Source: Solidesulfovibrio sp. (lineage in GTDB: Bacteria; Desulfobacterota; Desulfovibrionia; Desulfovibrionales; Desulfovibrionaceae). From it: a DNA stretch of 64,000 bases. The stretch covers positions 1 to 64,000 of the forward strand of contig NZ_JBCFBA010000025.1 in NCBI RefSeq assembly GCF_038562415.1, written 5' to 3'. Below the pieces are notes generated by a model, which was given only the letters and a program-made list of their open reading frames with translations, was not told where the DNA came from and made no database searches. The translations under genes were made by a program, and so were the position numbers. This document shows positions 7,827 through 17,646 of the stretch, piece by piece. Positions within the stretch are counted from its first letter, which is position 1. Every line of letters begins with the position of its first letter.

Positions 7827-10490
7827 TCAGCGCAAGGGCAGGGTCACGTCCAGGCGCAATCCGCCACCCGGGGCATTTCGGGCCGCGATCTCCCCGCCAT
7901 GCACCTTGGCGATGAGGCGGCAGATGGCCAGTCCCAAGCCGTAGCCGTCGGCCCCGGTTCCCCGGTTCACCCGGTAGAACCGCTCGAAGATCCGTTCCAG
8001 TTCCTGGGCCGGCAGCCCCGCGCCCCGGTCCGTCACCTGGATCAGCATCCGATCCTTTTGGACCTTGGCCGCAATGGCCACCGGCGTGCCGGCCGGGGTA
8101 TGCTTCACCGCGTTTTCCAGCAGGTTGACGAAAAGCTGTTCCATGAGCACCTCGTCCACGGTCACCAGGGGAAGGTCGGCAGGCAGGTCCACGTCCACGG
8201 GATGCCCGGCCAGCAGCGGTTCCAGCCTGGTCAGGGCCGCGCCGAGGACCTCTTCCAGGGGCACCGGCCGCAGATGCGGCTTGAACTTGCCCGACTCCAG
8301 CTTGGCCAGGCGCAGGAGATTGTCCACGAGGCGGCTGAGCCGCTCGGATTCCCTGTGGATATTCTCGGCGAGACTGCGCACCGTGCTCCAAACGGCGTGC
8401 TCCCCGAGCACCAGGATGGCCTCGGCCGAGCCGGAAATGGCCGCCAGCGGCGTCTGGAAATCGTGGGTCACCGAGGAAAGCAGCGAGGTCTTGAGCTTCT
8501 CCGATTCCATGGCCACGAGCGTGGATTTGGCGGCTTCCTCCAGGCGGTCCACCTCCAACGCCTGGGCGATCTGGGCCAGAAAGGCTTCCAGAAGCCGCTG
8601 CTGGTCCGGAAAGGCCAGCCGCGTTTTCCCCTCCGCCTGCCCCGCGTCGAGGGCCACCACGCCCACGACCCCACCCGCGCCTTTAAGCGGCAGGAACAGG
8701 GTTTCCGAGTCGGGCAGGGTCTGCGTTCCCCAGCCCGCCGCCTTGCCGTTGGTCAGCACCCATTGGGCCATGCCGAGCTGCTTGCCGTGCAGCGCCGACG
8801 TCCCCGGCGTCTTGGCCCGAACCAGGAGCGCGTCCGCCTCGTCCGGCAGGAGGAAAACGACACGGACCTTGAAGACATCCTCCAGATGCCGCTGGGCCAC
8901 GGCCAGCAGGTTGTCCATGCCGCGCATGGCCACGAGCTCCCGGCCCAGGGCGGCCAGGGCCGCGCTCTGCCGGCCGGCGGAAACGGCCGTGTCCGCCTGG
9001 CGTTTGAGCTTGCCGGCCATGGAGCTCATCACCATGGCCACCAGGAACATGACCGCGAAGGTGATGAGATGCCTGACGTCCGATACCGCGAAACTGAACC
9101 GGGGCGGCACGAAAAAGAAGTCGAAGGCCACCACGCTCAGGACCGAGGTGCAGATGGCCGGGCCCCGATGCAGCCAGATGGCCACGGCCATGACGCCCAG
9201 CATGTAAACCATGATCAGGTTGGCCAGGTCGAGGACCGGAAAAATCGAAAGACAAAAACCGGTGCAAAGCGCCAGGACGCCTACGGCCGCCAGGTACTGC
9301 CGCCAGCGCGGCACGGCGAGCGGCCTTCCCGCCACGGGTGCGGGAGCGGCGGCGCCGGCATCCCCCCGGATGACATGGACGTCGATTTCCTCGGATTCGC
9401 GAATGAGTCGATCGACCGGGCTGCCCAGCACGTAATCCCGCAAGCGCCGGCGTACGGGCTTGCCCACGATGATCTTGGTGACGTTTTGCTGCCTGGCGAA
9501 GGCCACGATTTCGCTGGCCACGCTGACGCCCGAGATGACGAAGGTTTCCGCGCCCAGTTCCTCGGCGAGTTTCAAGTGGCGCAAGGCGCTGTCCCGGGCT
9601 TGTTGCGGCAGGTCGGACTGGATGGACAGGGCCAGCCAGGGGGCGTGCAGTTCCGAGGCCAGGCGCTTGGCCGCCCGGACCAGCTTGGCCGAACTCGGGG
9701 ACGGTCCCACACAGACCAGGATGCGTTCGGAGGTGGGCCAGGTGGTCTGGATGGAGCGGCCGTGCCGGTAGACCAGGACCTCGGTGTTGGCGCGAAGGGC
9801 CGTGGCCCGCAGGGCCAGTTCCCGCAGCGCCATGAGGTTGCCCTGGCGGAAGAAATTGGCGGAGGCCCAGTCCGCCTGCTGCGGCAGGTAGACCTTGCCT
9901 TCCTTCAGGCGCTGGCGCAGGTCGTCCGGGGGCAAATCGACCAGGACCACGGAATCGGCCCGCTCGAGCAAGGTGTCCGGCACGGTCTCGCGCACCCGCA
10001 CCCCGGTGATCTGGGCCACCACGTCGCCCAGGCTCTCCAGGTGCTGCACATTGAGCGTGCTCCAGACATCGATGCCGTTGTCGAGCAGTTCCACCACATC
10101 CTTCCAGCGCTTGTCGTGGCGGCAGCCCGGGGCGTTGGTGTGGGCCAGCTCGTCGACCAGCAGCAATTCCGGATGCCGGGCCAGGGCCGCGTCCAGGTCG
10201 AATTCGGCCAGTTCATGCCCGCGATAGTCGATGCGCTGGCGCGGCAGGATGTCGAGGCCGGCAAGCAGGGCCTCGGTCTCGGTCCGGCCATGGGTCTCCG
10301 CCACCCCCACCAGCACCGTCACGCCTTCGGCCCGCTTCAGGCGGGCCGCTTCGAGCATGGAATAGGTCTTGCCGACGCCCGGGGCCATGCCCAGGAAAAT
10401 GCGCAGCCGCCCTCCGTGCTTTTTGTCCTCCTGGCGCTGCACGTAGGCCAAGAGGCGGTCGGGATCGGGACGGTGTTCCGCTGCGCTCAT
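7827..10490 (-). CDS. kdpD: KdpD, potassium-responsive sensor histidine kinase
   Basis: The 887-residue protein starts at MSAAEHRP after a GGAGG site, overlapping a small upstream ORF by ATGA. Domains in order: KdpD N-terminal domain with Walker A-like GMAPGVGKT near residue 35; universal-stress-like domain (about 240-370); four membrane helices (about 390-490); GAF-like region; dimerisation domain with phospho-His in VTHDFQTPLAAISG (about 660); HATPase with N and G boxes near the C-terminus. Length is normal for full KdpD. It phosphorylates KdpE. Confidence 0.95.
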   Translation of the reverse strand: MSAAEHRPDPDRLLAYVQRQEDKKHGGRLRIFLGMAPGVGKTYSMLEAARLKRAEGVTVLVGVAETHGRTETEALLAGLDILPRQRIDYRGHELAEFDLDAALARHPELLLVDELAHTNAPGCRHDKRWKDVVELLDNGIDVWSTLNVQHLESLGDVVAQITGVRVRETVPDTLLERADSVVLVDLPPDDLRQRLKEGKVYLPQQADWASANFFRQGNLMALRELALRATALRANTEVLVYRHGRSIQTTWPTSERILVCVGPSPSSAKLVRAAKRLASELHAPWLALSIQSDLPQQARDSALRHLKLAEELGAETFVISGVSVASEIVAFARQQNVTKIIVGKPVRRRLRDYVLGSPVDRLIRESEEIDVHVIRGDAGAAAPAPVAGRPLAVPRWRQYLAAVGVLALCTGFCLSIFPVLDLANLIMVYMLGVMAVAIWLHRGPAICTSVLSVVAFDFFFVPPRFSFAVSDVRHLITFAVMFLVAMVMSSMAGKLKRQADTAVSAGRQSAALAALGRELVAMRGMDNLLAVAQRHLEDVFKVRVVFLLPDEADALLVRAKTPGTSALHGKQLGMAQWVLTNGKAAGWGTQTLPDSETLFLPLKGAGGVVGVVALDAGQAEGKTRLAFPDQQRLLEAFLAQIAQALEVDRLEEAAKSTLVAMESEKLKTSLLSSVTHDFQTPLAAISGSAEAILVLGEHAVWSTVRSLAENIHRESERLSRLVDNLLRLAKLESGKFKPHLRPVPLEEVLGAALTRLEPLLAGHPVDVDLPADLPLVTVDEVLMEQLFVNLLENAVKHTPAGTPVAIAAKVQKDRMLIQVTDRGAGLPAQELERIFERFYRVNRGTGADGYGLGLAICRLIAKVHGGEIAARNAPGGGLRLDVTLPLR

Positions 10491-10573
10491 AGGGGCGAGC
10501 CTCCGGGGGCAGGGGCAGGGTCTGCGCCCGTGGAAGAATCTTCGGGGCGCTCGCGCCGGCCCGGCATGTTCAT
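10487..10573 (-). CDS. 28-residue leader ORF coupled to kdpD
   Basis: A small ORF begins with MNMPGRRERPEDSSTGAD and ends SPL, with its TGA overlapping the kdpD start as ATGA. It has a good ribosome site (GGAAAGGAAGACGCC before ATG). It is hydrophilic, Pro- and Arg-rich, and resembles no known domain. It may act only as a translational coupler that sets KdpD output between kdpC and kdpD. Evidence is site quality and overlap only. Confidence 0.45.
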   Translation of the reverse strand: MNMPGRRERPEDSSTGADPAPAPGGSPL

Positions 10574-10608
10574 GGCGTCTTCCTTTCCGGTCAGAATCAG
10601 GAAACGCT

Positions 10609-10645
10609 CTGGCGGGGTGCGGGCCAAGCCCCGACACCCCGCCAG
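10609..10645 (-). promoter_or_regulatory. Strong stem-loop between kdpC and kdpD
   Basis: CTGGCGGGGTG at 10609-10619 pairs perfectly with CACCCCGCCAG at 10635-10645 (11 bp, 15-base loop). No U-run follows, so it is not a classical terminator. It sits just after the kdpC stop and may stabilise the upstream message or lower read-through into the leader and kdpDE. Confidence 0.5.
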
Positions 10646-10668
10646 TGACGACAGGGATGTCCCCCGTC

Positions 10669-11262
10669 TCAATTCTTCTTTTTTTCCGCCAAGGCGTCCA
10701 GGGCCAGATTCAACGCGAGGACGTTGACGCGTTCCTCGCCCAGCACGCCGAACTGCCGCCCCTCGACATGCCGCTCCACGAGCGTGCGTACCTGGCTGGG
10801 GTCCAGCCCGGTGGCCCTGGCCACCCGGGAAACCTGATAATAGGCGGCCGCCGGCGAAACATGCGGATCGAGCCCGCTGCCCGAGGCCGTGACCAGCTCC
10901 ACGGGCACGGGGCCTTCCCCGTGCTCCTGTCGCAGGGCGGCGGCGCGCTTGGCCACCGTGTCCAGGTAATCGGGATTCGTCGGTCCGAGGTTGGAGCCCG
11001 AAGAGGACGAGGCGTCGTAGGGTTTCGGCGACGTGGCCGAGGGGCGCCCCCAGAAATGGGACGGATCGGCGAAGGGTTGGCCGACGAGCGCCGAACCGAT
11101 GACCTTGCCGTCCTTCTCCACGAGGCTGCCGCTTGCCTGTCCCGGGAAAACGAGCTGGGCCAGGCCGGTGATCAGGCCCGGATAGACGGCGCCGGTGAGC
11201 AGGGTCAGGACGGCCAGGACACGCAGCGCCGGTTTGCATTGCTGGATGGTCTCGGAAAACAT
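10669..11262 (-). CDS. kdpC: KdpC, potassium-transporting ATPase small subunit
   Basis: The 197-residue protein has one N-terminal membrane helix (about 15-38, [16 protein letters not shown]) and a soluble periplasmic domain with the family stretches [16 protein letters not shown] and NLGPTNP. KdpC stabilises nucleotide binding in the KdpFABC complex. It follows kdpB by 21 bases and is the last structural gene before the regulators. Length is normal. Confidence 0.95.
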   Translation of the reverse strand: MFSETIQQCKPALRVLAVLTLLTGAVYPGLITGLAQLVFPGQASGSLVEKDGKVIGSALVGQPFADPSHFWGRPSATSPKPYDASSSSGSNLGPTNPDYLDTVAKRAAALRQEHGEGPVPVELVTASGSGLDPHVSPAAAYYQVSRVARATGLDPSQVRTLVERHVEGRQFGVLGEERVNVLALNLALDALAEKKKN

Positions 11263-11283
11263 GCGCTTCTCCTTTCTTGCAAG

Positions 11284-13359
11284 CTAGGCCAGGCCGAGCG
11301 AAACCAGGATCAGGTCGATGGCCTTGATGCCCGCGAAGGGCACGACGACGCCCCCCAATCCGTAAACGAGCAGGTTGTCCCGCAGCGCCCTGGCCGCGCC
11401 CACGGCCCGGTAACGGACGCCGCGCAGGGCCAGGGGGATGAGGACGACGATGATCAGGGCGTTGAAGATGACCGCCGAGAGAATGGCCGATGCCGGCGTG
11501 GCCAGCCCCATGATGTTGAGCGCCCCGAGCTGGGGGTAGATGCCCACGAAGGCCGCCGGAATGATGGCGAAGTACTTGGCGATGTCGTTGGCGATGGAAA
11601 ACGTGGTCAGCGAGCCTCGCGTCATGAGCAGCTGCTTGCCGATTTCCACCACTTCCAGGAGCTTGGTGGGGTTGGAATCCAGGTCCACCATGTTCCCGGC
11701 CTCCTTGGCGGCCTGGGTGCCGGAATTCATGGCCACGCCCACGTCGGCCTGGGCCAGGGCCGGGGCATCGTTGGTGCCGTCGCCGGTCATGGCCACCAAG
11801 CGCCCCTCGGCCTGGGTCTTGCGGATCAGCGCCAGCTTGTTTTCGGGCGTGGCTTCGGCCAGGAAATCATCCACCCCGGCCTCGGCCGCGATGGCCGCCG
11901 CGGTGAGCGGATTGTCGCCCGTGACCATGACCGTCTTGATGCCCATGCTGCGAAGCGCGGCGAAACGCTCCCGGATGCCGCCCTTGACGATGTCCTTGAG
12001 CCAGATCGCGCCGAGGACGCGATCGTTTTCCGCCACGAGCAGCGGCGTGCCGCCGGATTCGGCGATGGTGCGCACGGCCTCGTCCACCTCGCGCGGCACC
12101 GGGCCGCCCTTTTCCGCCACGAACCGTTTGATGGCATCGGGAGCGCCCTTGCGGATGGCCCGATCGTGAAGGTTCACGCCGGAAAGACGCGTCTGGGCGG
12201 TAAAGGGGACGAACGCGGCGTCCAGGGCGTGCATGTCCCGGCCCCGGATGCCGAAACGCTCCTTGGCCAGGACCACGATGGAGCGCCCCTCCGGGGTTTC
12301 GTCGGCCAGGGAGGCCAGTTGGGCCACGTCGGCCAAGTCCTTTTCCGCCACGCCGGGCATGGGCAGGAAGTCGTCGGCCTGGCGGTTGCCGAGGGTGATG
12401 GTGCCGGTCTTGTCCAGCAGCAGCACGTCCACGTCGCCGGCCGCCTCCACGGCCCGGCCCGAGGTGGCGATGACCCCGGCCTGGATGAGCCGGTCCATGC
12501 CGGCGATGCCGATGGCCGAGAGCAGGCCGCCGATGGTGGTCGGGGCCAGGCAGACGAACAGGGCCGCCAGCACGGTGATGGTCACGGCCGCGCCGTGCCC
12601 GGCCTGCTCCACGGCAAAGGCCGTATAGGGCAGCAGCGTGGCGCACACGACCAGGAAGACCAGGGTCAAGGCGGCCAGGAGGATGTTGAGGGCGATTTCG
12701 TTGGGGGTCTTGCGGCGCTTGGCCCCCTCGACCAGGGCGATCATCCGGTCGAGGAAGGTCTCGCCCGTCTCGGCCGCCACGCGCACGATCACCCAGTCCG
12801 AAAGCAGGCGGGTGCCGCCGGTGACGGCGCTGCGGTCGCCGCCGGCCTCGCGGATGACCGGGGCCGATTCGCCGGTGATGGCGCTTTCGTCCACCGAGGC
12901 CACGCCCTCGATGATGTCCCCGTCGCAGGGGATGAAGTCGCCGGCCTCCACCAGCACCACCTCGCCCTTGCGCAGTCCGGTGGAAGGCACGGTCTCCACC
13001 GCGGCCCCGCGATCCGCAGCGGCGAGTTTCTTGGCCTGGATGTCCCGGCGGGCCTGCCGGAGGGAATCGGCTTGCGCCTTGCCGCGCCCCTCGGCCAGGG
13101 CCTCGGCGAAGTTGGCGAAAAGCACCGTGAACCACAGCCAAACGGTGATGGCCAGGATGAAGCCGGCCGGGGCCTCGCCGTGGCCGGCCAGGGCCTGGAC
13201 GAACAGGGCCGTGGTTAGGAGGGAGCCCACGTACACCGTGAACATGACCGGATTGCGCAGCTGGTTGTGGGGCGCGAGTTTCCGGAAGGAATCCAATATG
13301 GCCCGCTTCACCAACGGGGGATCGAAGAGCGGACGTTTTTCCTGCTTGTGTTTGCTCAT
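11284..13359 (-). CDS. kdpB: KdpB, P-type ATPase catalytic subunit
   Basis: The 691-residue protein has about seven membrane helices, the actuator TGES motif (ITGESAPV), the phosphorylation motif DKTGTITLG near residue 315, and the hinge [18 protein letters not shown] near 525. All catalytic residues are present. It hydrolyses ATP to drive high-affinity K+ uptake through KdpA at the inner membrane. The start is preceded by a purine-rich site 25 bases after kdpA. Confidence 0.97.
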   Translation of the reverse strand: MSKHKQEKRPLFDPPLVKRAILDSFRKLAPHNQLRNPVMFTVYVGSLLTTALFVQALAGHGEAPAGFILAITVWLWFTVLFANFAEALAEGRGKAQADSLRQARRDIQAKKLAAADRGAAVETVPSTGLRKGEVVLVEAGDFIPCDGDIIEGVASVDESAITGESAPVIREAGGDRSAVTGGTRLLSDWVIVRVAAETGETFLDRMIALVEGAKRRKTPNEIALNILLAALTLVFLVVCATLLPYTAFAVEQAGHGAAVTITVLAALFVCLAPTTIGGLLSAIGIAGMDRLIQAGVIATSGRAVEAAGDVDVLLLDKTGTITLGNRQADDFLPMPGVAEKDLADVAQLASLADETPEGRSIVVLAKERFGIRGRDMHALDAAFVPFTAQTRLSGVNLHDRAIRKGAPDAIKRFVAEKGGPVPREVDEAVRTIAESGGTPLLVAENDRVLGAIWLKDIVKGGIRERFAALRSMGIKTVMVTGDNPLTAAAIAAEAGVDDFLAEATPENKLALIRKTQAEGRLVAMTGDGTNDAPALAQADVGVAMNSGTQAAKEAGNMVDLDSNPTKLLEVVEIGKQLLMTRGSLTTFSIANDIAKYFAIIPAAFVGIYPQLGALNIMGLATPASAILSAVIFNALIIVVLIPLALRGVRYRAVGAARALRDNLLVYGLGGVVVPFAGIKAIDLILVSLGLA

Positions 13360-13384
13360 GGCGATGCTCGCTTGGAAAGTCGGA

Positions 13385-15199
13385 TTAGCGGCCGATCATG
13401 CCCAGATGTTCCGCGATGGGACCCAGGGCCAGGGCCGGGAAAAAGGTCAGGGCACCCACCACCAGGACCACGCTGACGAGCAGCCCCACGAACAGCGGCG
13501 TGTGGGTGGGCAGGGTGCCGGCGCCCTGGGGCACGATCTTTTTCGCGCCCAGGGAGCCGGCGATGGCCAGGGTGGGGATGGCCAGCCAGAACCGGCCCAG
13601 GAACATGCAGGCCGCGCCGACGGTGTTGTAGAAGAGCGCATTGGCGGACAGCCCGGCAAAGGCACTACCGTTGTTGTTGCTCATGGAGGAGAAGGCATAG
13701 AGAATCTCGCTGAAGCCATGGGCCCCGGGATTGGCGACGGCCGCCTTGGCGCCGGGAAGGAGAACGCCGAGCGCCGTGCCCATGAGGCTTAAAAACGGCG
13801 GGATCAGGATGATGAGCGAGGCCATCTTCATCTCGAAGGGCTCGATCTTCTTGCCCAGGTATTCCGGCGTGCGCCCCACCATGAGGCCGGCCACGAACAC
13901 GGCCACGACGGCGAAGACGAGCATGCCGTAAAGGCCCGAGCCCGTGCCGCCGAAGACCACCTCGCCCAGTTGCATGAGAACCATGGGCGCCAGTCCGCCA
14001 AGGGGCGTGAAGGAATCGTGCATGGCGTTGACCGCCCCGCAGGAGGCGCCTGTGGTGACCGTCGCGAAAAGGGCCGACCCGGTGATGCCGAAGCGCACCT
14101 CCTTGCCTTCCATGTTGCCGCCGGCCTGGGCCATGGCGGCGTCGGACGGGTTCTGGTCGATGCCCGCCGCGGCCAGGTTCGGATTGCCCGCCTGTTCGGA
14201 CACCACGCACAGGCTAAGCATGATCACGAAAATGACCGTCATGGCCGCCAGAATGACGATGCCTTGGCGCTTGTCCCCCACCATGGCCCCGAAGGTGAAG
14301 CACAGCCCCGCCGGGATGAGCAGGATGGCCAGCATTTCCAGGAAATTGGCGAGCGGCGTGGGATTCTCGAAGGGATGGGCCGAGTTGACGTTGAAAAAAC
14401 CGCCGCCGTTGGTGCCGAGTTCCTTGATCGCCTCCTGGGAGGCCACCGGGCCCCGGGCGATGGTCTGCTCGGTCATCCGTCCCGGTTCGGTCTTGGGCTT
14501 GCCCGCCTCGTCCAGCACCGGCGCGCCGGAAGCGTCCTTGAGCGGACTGTCGTAGTCCGTCGGTTCAAGGATCGTGGCCGTCGCCGCGCCGCGAAACGTC
14601 TGGGGCGTGCCCTGCCAGACCAGCAGCAGGGAGAGGACCACGGACAAGGGCAGCAGGACATAGAGGGTGGAACGCGTGAGATCCTTCCAGAAGTTGCCCA
14701 GGGTCCGGGTCTCGCGCCGGCTCATCCCCCGGATGAGCGCCATCAACACGGCCATCCCCGACGCCGCGGACAGGAAGTTGTGCGAGGTGAGCCCGAGCAT
14801 CTGGGTCAGGTAGCTCATGGTGGACTCGCCGCCGTAGGCCTGCCAGTTGGTGTTGGTGGAAAAGCTCACGGCGGTGTTGAGGGCCAGTTCGGACGCGACG
14901 GCGGCCATGCCGTCGGGATTGAGCGGCAGCAGGGCCTGGAGGCGTTGTTGCAAGTAGAGGAGCAGGATGGAAAATCCCGTGAAGACCATGAGGGAAACGG
15001 CATAGCCCTTCCAATCCATCTCCCGCTCGGCATCCACCCCGCACAGGCGGTAGACAAGCCGCTCCACCGGGCCGAGGACACGGTCCAGACCGCAGGGGCG
15101 ATCCGTGTAGACCCTGGCCATGTACATTCCCAAGGGCCAAGCCAGCCCCAAAAGGACAACCAGGTACAGGACGATTTGCAGCATGGCGTTGCCGGTCAT
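13385..15199 (-). CDS. kdpA: KdpA, potassium-transporting ATPase channel subunit
   Basis: The 604-residue protein has about ten membrane segments and the repeated selectivity-loop patterns of KdpA ([62 protein letters not shown]). It starts overlapping the kdpF stop by ATGA, giving translational coupling. A second Met (MLQIV) five codons on is an alternative start. It binds and conducts K+. Confidence 0.97.
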   Translation of the reverse strand: MTGNAMLQIVLYLVVLLGLAWPLGMYMARVYTDRPCGLDRVLGPVERLVYRLCGVDAEREMDWKGYAVSLMVFTGFSILLLYLQQRLQALLPLNPDGMAAVASELALNTAVSFSTNTNWQAYGGESTMSYLTQMLGLTSHNFLSAASGMAVLMALIRGMSRRETRTLGNFWKDLTRSTLYVLLPLSVVLSLLLVWQGTPQTFRGAATATILEPTDYDSPLKDASGAPVLDEAGKPKTEPGRMTEQTIARGPVASQEAIKELGTNGGGFFNVNSAHPFENPTPLANFLEMLAILLIPAGLCFTFGAMVGDKRQGIVILAAMTVIFVIMLSLCVVSEQAGNPNLAAAGIDQNPSDAAMAQAGGNMEGKEVRFGITGSALFATVTTGASCGAVNAMHDSFTPLGGLAPMVLMQLGEVVFGGTGSGLYGMLVFAVVAVFVAGLMVGRTPEYLGKKIEPFEMKMASLIILIPPFLSLMGTALGVLLPGAKAAVANPGAHGFSEILYAFSSMSNNNGSAFAGLSANALFYNTVGAACMFLGRFWLAIPTLAIAGSLGAKKIVPQGAGTLPTHTPLFVGLLVSVVLVVGALTFFPALALGPIAEHLGMIGR

Positions 15200-15279
15200 T
15201 CGAACATCTCCGGTTTAAGCAAGGCCAAAACGAGGTAAACGAAAAGAGCCACGGCCAAGACGGCGCTGCCGATTTCCAT
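15196..15279 (-). CDS. kdpF: KdpF, small stabilising subunit
   Basis: A 27-residue single-helix protein ([13 protein letters not shown]..., ending KPEMFE) directly overlaps kdpA. Size, hydrophobicity and place match KdpF, which stabilises the KdpABC complex and is often missed in annotation. Confidence 0.85.
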   Translation of the reverse strand: MEIGSAVLAVALFVYLVLALLKPEMFE

Positions 15280-15284
15280 GACGC

Positions 15285-15380
15285 CTACCCCCGCCGCAGC
15301 CGGTCGAAATATCCCGCCAGGGCGATGGTGACCGCCACGGCGACGACGATCGAACCCAGATACAAGATGTCTTGGAGCAT
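15285..15380 (-). CDS. 31-residue membrane protein leading the kdp operon
   Basis: An ORF coding MLQDILYLGSIVVAVAVTIA and ending DRLRRG starts after a perfect GGAGG (minus strand GGAGGTCCTCC before ATG) and ends 5 bases before kdpF. It is one membrane helix with a basic tail, in the pattern of short proteins sometimes encoded before kdpF. Probably translated; role unknown, perhaps an extra accessory helix of the pump. Confidence 0.6.
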   Translation of the reverse strand: MLQDILYLGSIVVAVAVTIALAGYFDRLRRG

Positions 15381-15640
15381 GGAGGACCTCCGATTGATTT
15401 GCGCCAGCATATGCCGCCCGGAGTAAAAACGGTGTTAAAATATGCCGTACGGCCATAAAGATTTTGTTAAGCCTCCGGGATGCGCCGCGCGGCTGCCCTT
15501 TCCGGCCGAATGTTCCGGCGGGGTCACCTCCGTCACTGCGGTGAAATTTCCTGCGTGCTTGAGGCGGCACCCGTGGTGGAATGCGAATTGGCTGGGTCTC
15601 GGTGGGTCGGTATCGAATTGGGCCCTGGCCTCGACCTGCA
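15381..15640 (-). promoter_or_regulatory. kdp promoter region with 10-bp palindrome
   Basis: No gene is visible here. A perfect palindrome GCCGTACGGC lies at 15444-15453 inside AT-rich flanks about 65 bases before the first kdp ORF, a plausible operator for KdpE or another regulator. No convincing -35/-10 pair and no sigma-54 site with correct spacing was found. Confidence 0.4.
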
Positions 15641-15760
15641 GGCACCGGCTTTCCAAAGGAAAGCCGCCGGACAAACCGGCAAGACCCTGCCGCCGCCGAA
15701 AGGGTCAGGCAGCGCAGGTCCTCCGGAGGAAGCCTGTTTCCTGTTTATCGGAAACGCGAG
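15641..15760. other. Array of hairpins between the IclR gene and kdp
   Basis: Consecutive hairpins: CGGCTTTCC/GGAAAGCCG (15646-15666, 9 bp, 3-base loop), GCCGG/CCGGC (15666-15680), GACCCT/AGGGTC (15683-15706), TCCTCCGGAGGA (15719-15730), and GTTTCC/GGAAAC (15736-15755). It follows the IclR stop and lies in the kdp 5' region on the minus strand. It matches no riboswitch consensus I can recognise and lacks a U-run. Confidence 0.4.
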
Positions 15761-16552
15761 CTATTCCCTCGTGCCGGGATAAAAGGGGGATCCGAGCCTT
15801 TTTGAGATTTGCTCCGCGGTGCTACGCACAGAGGCAGCCACTTTCTGGAGCATTTCATCTTGCAATCGCACAGAGGGAGCCGATATTCCAATCGTTGCAA
15901 TAACCTTTCTGTGACGATCGAAAACAGGAGAAGCAACACACCGCACCCCGCTAAACACCTCCTCATGATCGTATGCGATGCATGTCTTGTGCGCTTCTGC
16001 CAATTCCTTCCGAAATCGACGCACGTCGTTGCCCGTTATTTTCCCTTTGGCCTCGATGACGATTTTGTCTAAAACTTTCGAAATCTCGTCTTCTTCAAGG
16101 AAAGCCACGTACGCTTTGCCCGAAGCGGAATAAAAACACGAAAACGAACTGCCGACTATCGAGTCCTGACGCAATAATTGCTTTGATCGCTGCCGGTCCA
16201 TGACCAGCATTTCGGTTCCCGACAATGTGCACAAATTGACAGTTTCGTCGAGCGTGTCACGGAGCTCTTCGCAATACGGCCTTGCTATCGCGATCAAATC
16301 GATGTTGTTTACTATCCTGTTCCCAAGATTGGCTATTTTCAAGGTCAACACATAGTGGCCCCGCTCTTTTTCCTGGGCGACATACCCCATCTCTTCCAGC
16401 GTCAATAATATTCGATGTACCGTTGTTTTCGGAAGATTCGTTTGTCTGCTCAAGGAAGCCAATTCCCATTGGGATTGCATGGCCATCGTCTCAATGACTT
16501 CAAAGACCTTTACTATTGATTGAATCGTATAATATTGTGTTTTGCCTGCCAT
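15761..16552 (-). CDS. IclR-family transcriptional regulator
   Basis: The 263-residue protein has an N-terminal winged helix (LASLSRQTNLPKTTVHRILLTLEEMGYV, about 32-58) and a C-terminal IclR effector domain including ASGKAYVAFL and a YDHEEVFSGVRCVASPVF-type stretch. It is less GC-rich than kdp. It sits at the end of a minus-strand gene series with isomerase, thiC, proC-like and MFS genes, and may control that cluster or the catabolic island further right. Its ligand is unknown. The family assignment is firm. Confidence 0.9.
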   Translation of the reverse strand: MAGKTQYYTIQSIVKVFEVIETMAMQSQWELASLSRQTNLPKTTVHRILLTLEEMGYVAQEKERGHYVLTLKIANLGNRIVNNIDLIAIARPYCEELRDTLDETVNLCTLSGTEMLVMDRQRSKQLLRQDSIVGSSFSCFYSASGKAYVAFLEEDEISKVLDKIVIEAKGKITGNDVRRFRKELAEAHKTCIAYDHEEVFSGVRCVASPVFDRHRKVIATIGISAPSVRLQDEMLQKVAASVRSTAEQISKRLGSPFYPGTRE

Positions 16553-16844
16553 ATTAGCTAGCCTGTTTTTTTGAGGCCTTTAGGTTGTTGAAAAACCATC
16601 CAGGGCACTTTTGTCTTGCCCTGGCGTTTGATTCACCGGCGGCAGCAGCAGCATGACGCCCGGCGAGGCCTCCCAATGAAATGTCCTCTCGCTCCCCTTG
16701 CACAAGGGAAAAACTCAAAAGAAACGAGAGGGCTAGGCATCCGAGAGGATGTCAAGCCGACTTTTCTGACTACGCGAGAGGGGCATGCCCGTCAATGTCA
16801 TGAGCCCGGCTGGGGTCGTGCGCCCAGGAGGTATTGGCGGAAAG
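16553..16844. other. Intergenic, hairpin, no gene seen
   Basis: Between the IclR start and thi remnants there is an 8-bp hairpin CCAGGGCA/TGCCCTGG at 16600-16624. No ORF with a credible start is present. The stretch may be eroded coding DNA continuous with the neighbouring remnants. Confidence 0.4.
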
Positions 16845-17268
16845 TCATCTGTTCATGATTGCCCGGAGCGCCAGAATCCGTGCCTTGAATCCGGTACCCC
16901 GACGATTTCCGTGACCAGGGCTATCCTGGTTGTCCCGGCCTGGCAGATCCACATGATCATTGACGAGGAAGGTGGCGCCGGCTTGCCGGGTCATGTCGCC
17001 GATGGCCAGGCACGCGGCATCCATGGCGCCCCTCTTTTTTTCCTTTTCCCGGTACTGGATGACTCGGATGAGCAGACAGTCGGCCGGGATGTGGGCCAGG
17101 ATGTTCTCTTGGCCGGCCCCGGGATCGACCCGGCGCACCGCCATGGTAACCACCTGCGCCCCGCTCGCCTCGATGGCCTGGGCCATGACCGCGTGGGAGG
17201 CGAACTTGCCTGTGCCGCAAAACAGGCGGCCCGTCAGTCTTCGCCCTCCGAGGACAAGTGTATCGTCC
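16845..17268 (-). pseudogene. Eroded thiG joined to a thiE fragment
   Basis: From about 17265 downward the frame reads DDTLVLGGRRLTGRL then GTGKFASHAVMAQAIEASGAQVVTMAVRRV in ThiG style, the N-terminal third of thiazole synthase. It runs, without a stop, into CLAIGDMTRQ and AGATFLVNDHVDL, which resembles the core of thiamine-phosphate synthase ThiE. The expected ATG is replaced by AGG. Most of ThiG and of ThiE is missing, so neither can work. It looks like an in-frame deletion through a former thiS-thiG-thiE operon. Confidence 0.6.
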
Positions 17269-17445
17269 CTATCCGCCCCCGGCCACGAAGGGGATGATTT
17301 CGATCCGATCGGCCTGGGCCAGTACGGTGCTGGCCCAGGCCGCCGGAGGGAGGATGGTGCCGTTTTGTTCCACGACCAGCCCCGATTTCGGAAGCCCGGC
17401 TTTCTCAAGATAAGACGCAAGTATTGTACCGGATTCAATATAGCA
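17269..17445 (-). pseudogene. Eroded thiS (sulfur-carrier) C-terminal part
   Basis: The frame ending at the TAG at 17269-17271 reads ...GLVVEQNGTILPPAAW, ASTVLAQADRIEI and PFVAGGG, matching the C-terminal half of ThiS, whose di-Gly tail carries sulfur. Upstream it meets TGA at 17446-17448 with no Met, so the N-terminus is lost. It lies immediately before the thiG remnant, as in intact thi operons. Confidence 0.6.
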
Positions 17446-17646
17446 TCATTCCCTTTATGCGAAGCAAATCAACAGACACACCGATCACCATCCCTGGAGA
17501 TATTTTTACGCTTCGTCGACTTTGAGCGCGCCCAAGCAAGCCAGGACAGAAAGGAAGACCTGCCCTGGCAGTTTCACACAGGTCGGGCCGGAGCCCGAAG
17601 GTCCGGCCCGGCAAGAAGGAGCGTGCGAGATGTCGCTTAATGGCTT

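Noticed and set aside
10645-13218. 857-codon plus-strand ORF across kdpB/kdpC
   Set aside because: Shadow of the kdp genes, which have intact catalytic motifs on the minus strand.
15421-15480. Sigma-54 promoter before kdp (TGGCCGTACGGCAT)
   Set aside because: GG to GC spacing is 7 rather than 10 bases; it is a palindrome instead.
15641-15775. Signal-recognition-particle RNA, c-di-AMP or cobalamin riboswitch
   Set aside because: Short resemblances (CAGGTCC...GGAGGAAGC; GAGCTA) do not include the GGAA tetraloop, the AGCTAACCTCG-type core or a B12 box.
16561-16624. Possible insertion-sequence end (GGTTGTTGAAAAACC-like)
   Set aside because: No second inverted repeat and no transposase fragment nearby.
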